Position numbers and translations under genes: made by a program. A DNA stretch of 64,000 nucleotides from assembly GCF_901709675.1 (NCBI RefSeq), contig NC_051088.1:22145193-22209192 (forward strand), in the 5' to 3' direction. The notes beneath the pieces were generated by a model that searched no databases, had not been told where the DNA came from, and saw only the letters and a program-made list of their open reading frames with translations. Origin of the DNA: Syngnathus acus. Lineage: Eukaryota > Chordata > Actinopteri > Syngnathiformes > Syngnathidae. Positions 22,539 to 33,066 of the stretch are shown here, piece by piece. The first letter of the stretch is position 1; each line of letters opens with the position of its first letter.

Positions 22539-23354
22539 TTATCCAGGATATATTGTGATGTTAAACACATCTGTGTACTTTGTTGCGCTTCTCATGCGAT
22601 CAGTGGCGTCACCTCTAACCCAAAACGCTCAGTGACATTTCAAATGGCCATTAAGAAAACCTCCAGGCCCAACTAAGCGAGACTTTTCCCACACCTAATG
22701 AGTTTTTAAATATTAAAAGCGGCGCACTTCCTCGTCACTATTGTGAGCTCTTAATTTGCCAAGCAATTAGGCTTGTGCTCCCATTTATCAGCGCATGTTC
22801 ATTTGCAGGAAATCCAGTCACTTTTTATTAATCGACGCCATAGAAACGACGAGGCGAAATTAATGCGGTGCCCGACAGAGGTCACGCCAGTCGGGCTCGC
22901 TGCTCACTGAAACGGGAGATAAAAAGGAAGTGCGCTTTGGCGGGTGATGCATGGAGATGCGGTGATGACGGGCTCATCTCCTTAAAGCTTGCCTCGACTG
23001 ATTTCTCTTACCATAACGATCTTTTATTTGTGGACGATATATGCAAAGATGGCTGAGCGGACTTTTACTTACCAACAAGGCTAAACTGAAACTAAACAAA
23101 AAAAATCATCAGCGATTGGTGTCCCATTCATTCAAATCATGTTTAAAAAGCTCAATGAGCCAAAAATGTCTTAATTCTTCACAATTAAAAAAAAAAACAT
23201 TTTAATTTGGTTTGTTCCTGCTTGTATTAAAGATCAGTAGATGATATGATAAACGGCGACTTTTCAGGCATGTCGTTTGCCTCCTATGTATTGTGAAAAT
23301 AATGGATACGACTAAAATTGACGACAAGAATCGAATGTTCTATTCTAAAGTTAG
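22539..23354. other. Unique non-coding DNA
   Basis: No gene recognised. The stretch 22740-22870 has several TTAAT/AATTAG cores. An A-run lies at 23187-23198. Confidence 0.5.
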
Positions 23355-23811
23355 TGTCATGAACCTTTGTTCTCTCCAGTACTCTTCCAGGACCTGAGTC
23401 AGGTGATGGGCGGAGCTTCTGGCACACACCTGTGCGACAGCCCAATTAGCTGACTATTTAAACGCTGGCGCGAAGAACGCTAACTGTTTGCTAGTATTCC
23501 CGGTCAATTGTGTACTCATTTCTAATCTTGATTATTTATTTATTTATTTATTTATAGTTTCGGATTTCCTCTCGTGTGCAGTCAGGATTACCTCATGTCA
23601 ATTGTGTACCTCATTAATTCCGGTAAGGCTGAATTCTTTTGTTTGTGTTTTCCAATGACTTGTGTTTTCTTTCATGTAAGTCTTTTTGCTGCCGTTTGTA
23701 TTCTTTTGTTAACTCGTAATTTTGCAGCTCCCTTGGTTGAAAAACATCGTATCTATATGTCTGCTTAGATTCTGTTCAAATTTACAATCAAACATGATTC
23801 CTGACCACGCC
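23355..23811 (+). mobile_element. LTR-like or terminal-repeat-like sequence (weak)
   Basis: The stretch begins TGTCATGAACC and ends near CCTGACCA. Inside, in an order familiar from fish LTRs, are CACACCTGTGCGACAGC, GACTATTTAAACGCTGGC (TATA-like), a (TTTA)6 run at 23533-23556 and a T/G-rich middle. The 5-bp flanks do not match and no second LTR, primer-binding site or gag/pol frame was found, so at most it is a decayed solo LTR. A non-autonomous DNA element is an alternative. Confidence 0.3.
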
Positions 23812-26078
23812 CGGCTGTAAGCTAGCGCTCCCATTGATGCTGATTGCTTCAGTTTTCTTTCTGTACTGTAAACAGATTAATGGGTTCCTCTATCTAAATT
23901 ATAGGCAGGTCTCTTGAGTTAAAATCAAGTTAGATAATAATCAGAATAGCATCGCACGGGCCCTAAAGGACGCTGGCCCACCGGGTATCCACCAAGTACG
24001 CCAGATGTCAGAGCAATGGATCAATAACAAAGATTCAAAGGAACTTTTTGTCACGACACTTTAATCCATTTTGGAAATCAGGACGATTAAGACAACAGTG
24101 GCACCATCTTGCACCTATACTGCAGGACCCCTGATACACGACCCCCAGGGATGTTAAGCCGGGTTGTTGTCCCGGTAGGCTCGTGCTCAGGCCCAGCACG
24201 GCCGCTAATACGCTCTCATTTCTCATCCGGACAGTCGGTAAAGCGCCGGGGCAAAAATATTCCGTCTCCCTGAACAGCTTCTAATAAATTGTCCTTTCAT
24301 CCACGCGCAAGACAAATTCTGCCTTCCTTCCCCTCCCTCCGCTTTCCTCCATCTCGCTCCGTTTTACTGGAGTGCCCTCCTCCCCGATTTGGTCTACTCT
24401 GTGGGGGTTTTGTGAAACTGGCACACTCCCCTCCACCTCTCAGTGAACTGGAGTGATGCCGGCCCGCAACACAGAGCCCTGGATTAACCAGGTAGCTCCA
24501 GTCATCTCGGAGCTGAGCTGCCATAACCGGCTTCTTCTTTGTAATTGCACAATTAGTGCCAGCGCCTGGTTTCCATACATCACAAATGCCGCTATTAAAG
24601 CGGGCCCGAGCCGGAGCCGGCGCTACACGCTAGCCACGGTGCATTAAGGGCAACGTTTTGTAAAATGTGAGCCAATTTATCATGATCTGTTTTTCACTCC
24701 CACCCACTGCTCGCCCCCCCCCCCAACTGCCTTGTCTTTGAGCCTGACCTTGTACTGCGTGTGTGTGTGTGTGTGCACATGCTTGCACATGGTTGTGTGT
24801 CAGCATGCGGAGGTTCAATTTGCTCATTGTGTCCCGCTTGCATAATTTCAGGCGGCTACACACACGCCTGCAGTTCCACACTCAAACACCTTTTAATGTG
24901 CGTGTACACCTCCACATGAAAACAAAAGCGATTGCTTCCTCCTTCTCCACTCCCGAGCAAAAGCCGACAGACTCATTTATATGCCAAAGCTTAACGGTAT
25001 TCATTTGTAAGATGGCGAGCGGCTATAACGCAGGTAATTTCTACTCCCCAATTTCCAGTGCACTTTCCCCTTTTGCTGTCATAATCAGTGCATTAAGAGA
25101 GCCATGCAAATCCGCCGCGTTCGTTCAGCTAGCCGCTCGCCGTCACCCGCTCGTCACCCTCCCTTATCCGTACTTGCATGTCGGCGCTGTGAAGATTTAC
25201 GCCGCGCCCGTTTCCGCCAACATGCCGGCGTTGCCTCTCATCCTTGCCTTTCTGCGGAAGCCGAGACTGACATAACGAAGCTAATTCAAACCTTGCTGGA
25301 TTTTCACCCTGGAGAGCCGCCCTCAGCACACTAATAGGACTTCCTTTAGATGGCGTCCAGTAGCTGCTGAGCTAAAATGGGCTGAAATAAAAGTACAAAA
25401 GTAGTAAGATTGTTTTTGCTGGCCACGAATTGGCAGTGGTCAAACATCAGGCCGTAAATTCAACCTGTTACAAATGCAACATTGTGAGAAGGACACAGCT
25501 GGTGAGCTAACAAGTCTCTGCCCACCTTGGCGTTAATGTGTTTGCGGCTACTTGTAAACAGCCACTTGTTTGGATTTTTTCCATAAGTGTCTTGGCACTG
25601 CTGACACACTGCACAGAAGCGCAATTACTGTTTTTGCTTTTTTATGACAGCCACAGCTAACATTTTAGTGCACGAGGCATAGACCCCCTTTCCCCTGCTC
25701 AACCTCAATTTGATAAGTGGGCAGTTTGTAGTGATGGGAGCAGAGGACAAGGGGTGTTGCCTTAACATTACATTGTTGTTGTTTTTTTAAGGCTTTTTTC
25801 CGCATTTGGCTCACTTTATACCAATATGATTGAAAATAAAGCAAGTTAACATTGATTAGTCATATTCTATCATTTTATGATATCTGCAGTGCTTGGTTGG
25901 TTCTTTTTTTCCATAATGCCAATGCAAAACTTTGCCGAGTAAAGAATTTTTTCTGCTGACATTTTTTTAATTTAATTTAGTTTAATTTTATTATTTTGTT
26001 TCTGACTGAAGTGGAATTAAAATAACGATGACGGACTGAAATATTGATGGACTGATAATGACGCACTGACGGGTCGAC
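23812..26078. other. Unique non-coding DNA
   Basis: No gene recognised. A short (GT)n lies at 24759-24775 and a short C-run at 24715-24725. The 170-codon frame starting at 24763 begins inside the GT repeat and has no domain. Short imperfect GACTGA/GACGGACTGA repetition occurs at 26028-26072, just before the next MITE. Confidence 0.5.
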
Positions 26079-26080
26079 TA

Positions 26081-26584
26081 CCGTTTTTTTCCATGTATAA
26101 TGCGCAAAACCTAACTAATTTATTGTCCTAAAATCTGGGGTGCGCATTATACATGGCTACAATTTTTTTTATTTTATTTTTTTTATTATTATATTTTTTT
26201 AATCCGGATATCATACGGAGGCCGCCATTACCGATGCGCTTTCTTCTCTGCTGTTCACTTCAAACACGCTCCATACGAACACAATGCTCTCGTATCAGAC
26301 GCTTGCTCGATCACCTGCTCGTTTGCCGTCACAATGTACCCTACACAAATCCGAAACATTTCTTCGCTATTGAGTTTGCTAGCGCATGCGCAGTGATACT
26401 GACCGGCAGAATAACATCCGGTTGTTCCCAAAGATGGTCTTTTTTCTGAAATAATTTTACGTTTAAGTAGGAGTCAAAATTTGGGTGCGTATTATACATG
26501 GGTACAGGCTTTTTTCCAGCATCAACATGCCATTTTTAGGGTGCGTATTATACATGGGAGCGCATTATACATGGAAAAAAACGG
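26081..26584. mobile_element. 504-bp TA-flanked MITE with perfect 25-bp inverted ends
   Basis: Positions 26081-26105 and 26560-26584 are perfect reverse complements (CCGTTTTTTTCCATGTATAA plus TGCGC), and TA lies outside both (26079-26080, 26585-26586). The end motif recurs inside: GTGCGCATTATACATGG at 26140-26156, GTGCGTATTATACATGG at 26485-26501 and again at 26541-26557. Five copies of one motif clustered at the two ends look like transposase-binding repeats. The middle holds GC-rich, apparently unique DNA (26210-26440) with no transposase frame; the 98-codon frame at 26153-26449 has no domain. The family is non-autonomous, of Tc1/mariner-like target type by the TA only. Confidence 0.88.
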
Positions 26585-26586
26585 TA

Positions 26587-29500
26587 GTTGGACATATGTG
26601 TTCTATGTATATTTGTATTATATTCAGTACTTATTTTTTAAATGAAATTCTTCTGCTGGAAGGCATTTTAATGTGATTTCTGCATTATTTCTTTTGCAGT
26701 AATATTGCCAGTGCATGATGTTAGTGCTAGCCTTAGCATCTCTAACATGATGTCTACCATGGTCGTCCTCCATGCATTGCGGCCTCACATTCCCCCGTGC
26801 CTTCAAAAGTAGCATCGCAGCATCTAATTGAAATGAATTCCCAATCTTGCATCACAACAAAGCGCATAGTCCTCCTTTTAATTTCCTTTAACAGTCCCTC
26901 CAAGCCAATGAGCGCCTTTCAGTGTGTAATAGCGGCGAGAGTTAATGTAGCTTAAAGAGACAACGTAATTGTGGCTGTCTCTGTCATATTTATCTTGTTC
27001 AACATTTCCGAATACAGCAGTCGTTAATCACAGGTGCACGTGTGAGTTTTAGGGGGTAATTAGCGCGGATTGTCACCAGATATAAAATGTCATAAGGCAG
27101 TCGCCCCCATCAAAGGTCATGTGACCAATGGACTCTGCTGTCCCAAACTTAGCTTAGCTTCTCTTTTTTTTTTGCTAGCGCGTGACATTTTGACACGATT
27201 GGACGCCGGAAGAATCGTGCCGAGATGCAATCCCGTTGTCATGGCAGCAGCCTCGGTCGAAAGAAAGCAAAATAACATTCCAAAGTAAATCTGAAAAAGC
27301 TCCTCTGGGTGCAATTGCCGTCTTGGAATGAGCTCTTGTTTCTTAAAGATCCAACATTAGCATTGCGCTTTTAATCACAGATACCTGCTCTGCGCTTACG
27401 TAAACAGACAAATAAAAGCGGCTAATGTTTACCAAAAGTTTCCGATGCAGTGCAATGTGTTTAGTTATTTGGGATTTCCAATTTGTCTCCACTCATCCAG
27501 AGGAGCATTTGGGAAGGATAGAGATCATTGATGATGGCTTACGATTTCTAGGTTCAGATCAGGGCTTTCGAATTTGTCCCCACAATTTCAATGTCTTGAC
27601 TTTTTTATTAAATTCATTCGGGGTGTGGCTGAATACTTTTTGCCAAAAGAAATAACTGCTCAAAGGCCCTTTCCGAGTTTTGCTCCTCCATGCAGATGCA
27701 TTTCCAAGATGGATGATGAATCGTGCCGTCTCAGCATTTTTTGCTTTGCGTCGGCGTTAATGGAAGTAAACGGTGGCGCATCTGCCTCGCCGCTGTTTGT
27801 TTGCTACATTCGCAGTCATCCCCCCCCCCCCAAGCCCCCCCCCGTTGCACTGAGGCTTGTTTACCAAGATCAGAGGCAAGCGTCCCGGCTGCGTGAAGTG
27901 TTCCCATCATGCTTCACTCGCCGCCTGGGCAGCTCCCGCCCACTCATCATCCCAACATTAGTAGTCCTCTCTCTCCCTCTCACACACAGCAGCTTTTTCT
28001 TCTTTGCCTTCCTGTCGTTGTGATCTCCCTGTTTATGTTTGACCTTTTTTGCCGCTCCGCACAGGCTAATGATGGTACAGCGATAGCAGGTGCGCCGCAT
28101 TAGCCCGCCGCTGCCGTGGCGGAACAAATTAGAGGTCCGCCGACACTGAGCGCCAACCTTTTCACCGTCGCTACTCCGGTTTGTGGCGGTGAAAACAAAC
28201 ACGGGGGCCCGTACGGCGGATATGTAAACGGACGTCACGGTGCCCGTTTTTGTGACTTATCAGGTGTGTGCAATTTGAGTAAAATGACGTGACCTCAACA
28301 ACATTATCTGGGAAGGGCGAGAGTTTGAGTACAGTTTTACGAATGCTGTGCTCTGCAGCTTTTACTCAACTTTTTTCAAATCCGCCACAGCGGATTATGC
28401 TAACCATCTTCCGCATTCGACAAAACAAGGAAAAGCATTTCCTTTCCGTTGAGTTGGAGAATCTAAAATGTTTTTGGTTTACACAAGATGGCTTCAAGCA
28501 TACCGCGAATGATTATATCTGATGTCCGTCGCATTTGCGGACAAAGGTTTTAAGCTAACGTTAGCTTTGTAACTTTATTTTTCGAATAAAACAGAACATC
28601 CTCTCACGTGTGAGTAATATTAGCGGGAGGGTGAATGCTATATGTAGATACCCAATGACAAGAAGCTAATCTGCGGCTAAAATTAGAAAATGTGTTACTC
28701 TCCTCTAACGTTGTATTTTTGTAAGCTAGCTTTAGCTCATTACAGCAGTTTCAGTTTTTGAGCAGCTAGCAGATTTTTGTATTCCCTCATTTGGATTCTA
28801 TAATTCTTATCAATCGTCAATATAGAAGAATGTTACATTTTTCTTTACTTTACATTGACGTGATTTTTTTCTTCTGATCATAAGTAAATTTAGGTTTAAT
28901 CGTTGTATGATATAATTTTATCTGTCTGTCCGTCCATCCGTCCGTCAGTCAAATCCATCTAATGTTATTTTACCCTAACAAATCTTGACTCAGCAAATAA
29001 AAATAAGCTTTTGGAATTAGTAACATTCAGATGGAAAATTGGAGATGAGCAAGTTTTAAAAAATACCGACAAGACCTAGCGGGAGGATGTCTCGGTGCTT
29101 TTAAATCCAGCAGCCTTTGCACACCATCAACCCGTAGAGATGAAAACTAAAGTGGCGAGAAAATTAAATACATACTTGATCGCAGGGAACTTGCTGTCGG
29201 GCAAAATAAGCACCTTTAGCAAAGGGGGATAAAGCTTCTGTTATTTTCCCAGTGCTATCTTGCAGGTTGTCTATGACTGTCATTACGGCAATCAGTCCTT
29301 TCAATGTGTTGAATGCCAGCCAATCTAAATTGGAAACCTTGCCTCCTCCTCTTCATCAATCATACGTATATGTTTGCTGACTGATGCCACGCTTCCACAA
29401 CCTCACCTTTAAGTCTAGCCTTCTATGAAAGCCATTGAATGGAAGATCTTGGCAGTCAGGTTAGCTCTGCTCAGTTTCTTCCCGACACATTGAAAGAATC

Positions 29501-30846
29501 CAAATAGAGCTTTTGAGGACCCAACTTGGTTTTATTCTAGGAAATATCTCCATCCATACGTACCACAACAGCACCACCAAGGTCGGAACAATAGCCGATC
29601 TGGGTACAGCTAATATCTGTGACCTCTACTAGAGGTTCTCAGTCTTACCAGCCACAAAAACAACAAATGAGGTTATTTGTTTGTTTTTAAAGGAGGTGAA
29701 ATTGCCTCATGAAGCGCTGCCTGATATAACCGTCTTACAATCTCCATGAGTACAGTAAAGGCTGCCTTTAAATTGAATTTACAGGTCCCTTTCTCAGGGA
29801 CTCGGCCGAGGCTTAATATTGACATCACACAATTGATATTAATGAAAACATATGGAGTGTGGCTACACGGCACCACCGTTGCAAATGAACCAGAGTTCCC
29901 GGCGAAATGAGGCACAGCCTGGCGAGCGGCTCTAAATTAAACAGTCTGGTTTTGTTTGCGCTGCACCTGCTTACGCGTTAGCTTGTGTGTGTGTGACGCG
30001 GCTAATTAGGCGTTACAAGCCGGGGCTAGCCCAATCGATGGCGCGCCGTCACCTAGCGATGCTGATCAATTTTTCTGTATTGATTGGGTTTCCCCCGCTC
30101 ATTAACGTGTATGATGTGTGGGCTGGGGATAGTTTCGTCGTATCACTGCTGTGCTATAGGCGGGCTTGTTGCAGGCACGGGGGTACTGATTAGTCTTGTT
30201 AACACGGAGGGTGTCAGGCGCTTGTCCAAATGGCACCACATCGGTGCAGATTGCTCCAGCGGTGTGTATGAGCCAAAATCCGCAACCCAAACATGCTGTT
30301 AGGTCCGCACGCAGCACCGCAGGCCCGGGAGGAGACGAGCTGTTTTGTTTTTTGAACGCTTTGTAAAAAAGTGCCAGTCCAAAATGACATGAACAAGAAA
30401 ACGCAGCAAATCTGAGTTAGCCCCTCCCACCAAAAAAAAATGTGATCATAACTCGGTTCCAGTCGAGCAGAGCAGAGTCAGCGCCCGGACTGGAAGATGA
30501 CTGGCTTCCCCAGAACTTATTAAACATAATTGCAAACTAATTAGTACAGCGATGGCTTGGCACCTCCGTCTAGTGCCAGACACTCAATGTGGCTTTACAA
30601 CATGCATTTAAATTTTACACTAATTGCCAATCCTTGATTAATTCATGACTCGGTGTGCTTTATAACAGTTATTAATATGGCTGTATAGATTAGATTAGGA
30701 ATTAATTTCCAAATAAAAACCTGTCATTACGTGCATGGCGGCAACTGTGTGTTGCGTTGCAATGATTCATGTGTTTTGTCAGAATGTAAAGGGTGAGCAA
30801 TTTTATTTAACTATTGCTTGTTTTTGTGAAGGTATGCATTCAAACA
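26587..30846. other. Unique non-coding DNA, several homeodomain-core-rich stretches
   Basis: No gene recognised over about 4.2 kb. Stretches 26820-27070 and 29655-29935 are rich in ATTA/TTAAT cores interspersed with CACGTG- and GGTGCACGTG-like motifs, and 30500-30735 holds at least six TTAATTA/TAATTAG cores. A perfect palindrome AAGCTAACGTTAGCTT lies at 28552-28567. C-runs lie at 27821-27842. Conserved regulatory DNA is possible but unproven. Confidence 0.45.
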
Positions 30847-30847
30847 C

Positions 30848-30945
30848 TATTATTATTTTTATATTATTTTTTAATAATAATAATGTTATTATTAATTAGA
30901 ATAATTATTATTATTATATAATTATTTTTAAAATTATTTACAATT
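30848..30945. repeat. ATT/AT-rich simple repeat
   Basis: Interrupted TTA/ATT trinucleotide units with TTTTTAATAATAATAATG. Poly-Ile/Asn frames over it are artefacts. Confidence 0.8.
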
Positions 30946-32458
30946 GCAGTGATCGTAAAATAAATCACATCTTGATCTACTTGTTTGCTATAAAATAGTA
31001 TGCAAAGCCCCTCGCACTGGTTTTGTGCTTTCTCATCATCCGACCTCTGACCCCTGCAATTTCCCCCAGCTGATTCACATTCATCCACAATGCATTATCT
31101 CACCAAAAGTGTGCCCGTGTACTAAATGTGTCACTCAGCTGCTTCCTAACATGCTACTGGCTTGTTGTGTCATGATTCGGTGCAAGTATGCTCCCATTGT
31201 AAAAAGGCTCAGCGGTGATAAGTATGAGCAAGTGGGTGAATGGGAAAATATGTTATTGTAGGCAAGATGGTTCAAATTCCTCACCTCACTGACTTGGTTC
31301 TCATTGGCTCCTATAAGCAACTTCAAACAAGCTTCAAGTCTCATGTTAAGAAATGAAAAATGTCAGGTCAGTTGCTTGTTCAGTGGACGTACTTTCTCAT
31401 TTGAAGAGTTTTTTTTTTTTAAGCCTTCGAGACCAGATGAGTGACAGCTGCAGGTTGTAGCCCCAAGCAGATGAGTTGAATTCACTTTTAGCCTTTTTGA
31501 TTGTCAAGATGTAAAATCTACCGAAATAATGAAGCCGTACTACTTTTGGGCACGTTTGGGAATCTGAAGAGAGGGAAACCAAAACACAGATTGCTCCGAG
31601 TTGAACTTTCCAGCATGGACAGTTCATCACCGCTGCCTTAATGACGGTGACCAAGTTTACGGTCAACCTTCAGGTAAAACACACACCCTGTCACACAAGC
31701 CGCCATTTAAGGAGCAGCCCACCCGCCAACCTCCTTCCCAGCCCGGGCAAATTATTTTCTTTGAGTGCCGTAACTATCATGTCACGCCACGTTGTCATTA
31801 TAGTGATTGCCGGCAGTCCTGATAGCCTCCCTGCGGTGATTTGTGCCTTTGAGGAGTTTTCCCAGCCGTACTCTCCTCTCGTCTTGATTGCGGCAGCTGT
31901 CATCAGGCGCTATTGCCTTGTTTGCAGCAGCAGCAGCAGCAAAAAAAAAAAAAAAAAACCTCTCCACAATTTCATCTGCCGCCCCAAAAAGAGGCCGCTA
32001 CCTCCTTCTTGACCCCGCCCCCTCCGGGGCTCACGTCACCTCGAGTCTTTACGACAGGGAGCTTTGTCTCGAAAGAGTCTGTCGTCTCCTAGCGTGAGTC
32101 GCTGGCAGCGACGTTTACGCGTTTCTCTATTGATATTTTGCTTTGTTTTCCGAGCCTGCTCCCCCCCCCCCCCTCCCTCCCCCTTTCATGAAAGTTGTCA
32201 TTTGTTGCCCATTGTCTTGCTGGTATTTAGCGGCGGGGAGATTAGGCAGCTGTGAATGGACTGCAGCTGTCTACGCTGGATTAGGGTAGTTTAATCAAAG
32301 TATTTTCTAATGCGCCTGGTAATGATGATCCATGGGGACGACGTCTCTCTAGCAGATAATGATAGCTGGGCCGGGCCGCCTACTGGAGATGACTGGCTTC
32401 TGAAAGTGCTGCTGTCTTTGTAGCTGCTGCTTTTACAGGACAGTGAGTGATTCTCGAC
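30946..32458. other. Unique non-coding DNA
   Basis: No gene recognised. A (CAG)5 followed by A18 lies at 31925-31958 and a C13-type run at 32161-32173. Nothing else stands out. Confidence 0.5.
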
Positions 32459-32724
32459 CAGGAGTGTCAAACTCATTTTTCCCTCGTGGGGCCATTAATG
32501 ACTTAAATAGAAATGAATGGCCCCCTCATATTATCACATACAACAAAATCCAGTGATAAAAAGTTCAACAATTTATTTGGAAAGTGGGATTGTGACACAA
32601 TAAATGTACAGTTATGATATTTTAATAAGAAACACTGTGTCGACACATGATTTGTCTTGATGGGCCATATAAAATAATGTGGCGGGCCGGATCTGGCCCC
32701 CAGGCCTTGGGTTTGACACCTGTG
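32459..32724 (+). mobile_element. hAT-type MITE, GGCCATATCTGGCC family, copy at 32.5 kb
   Basis: The left end CAGGAGTGTCAAACTC and the right end GTTTGACACCTGTG (CACAGGTGTCAAAC reversed) are inverted repeats sharing GTGTCAAAC. The 8-bp flanks TTCTCGAC (32451-32458) and TTCTAGCC (32725-32732) match at 6 of 8 positions and fit the nTCTnnnn-like pattern common for hAT targets. The right half carries the family core (CATATAAAATAATGTGG, GCCGGATCTGGCCCCCAGG). At 266 bp it is shorter than the 330-bp copies, with the middle deleted. Confidence 0.85.
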
Positions 32725-32848
32725 TTCTAGCCAGAGAACTTGATAGCACTTGTGTCAATTGACCTCCTGGGGTATGTTTTGAAAGAAGGCAATGAATCAT
32801 CTTGCGCTAAAACCTCGGCAGAATTTTTTGTGTCGGTGGAGGACACAA

Positions 32849-33064
32849 GAACGCAGACTATAAGCAGCACCTGAATACAAGCCGCAGGTGTTTTAAATGA
32901 AATGTCATCATTCTTATTACCTGCATTACCAAAACAAATCCTTTTACAATATTATAAGAGTCCTAAAAAATACATCTATAGATAAGCCGCACTGGACTAT
33001 AAGACGCAGGGTTCAGCGCTTTAAATAAATAAATAAAGAGCGACTTATAGTCCAGAAATTACGG
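32849..33064. mobile_element. GGACTATAAG-end MITE, copy B
   Basis: The right end reads GACTTATAGTCCAGAAATTACGG followed by TA (33065-33066), which reversed matches the left end of copy A. The left end is eroded (CGCAGACTATAAGCAGCACC near 32852). Internal GCCGCACTGGACTATAAG (32987-33003) is the family's sub-terminal motif. No frame. Confidence 0.7.
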
Positions 33065-33066
33065 TA

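Noticed and set aside
22499-22570. 24-codon N-terminal extension of the LINE frame
   Set aside because: It translates the A-run and TA microsatellite outside the element. The ATG in AAGATGGCGG is the better start.
24763-25275. 170-codon plus-strand frame
   Set aside because: It starts inside a GT repeat, has no domain and overlaps frames on the other strand.
28552-28567. Perfect palindrome AAGCTAACGTTAGCTT
   Set aside because: It is short, and GCTAACGTTAGC-like words are frequent in this DNA. No element boundary is associated with it.
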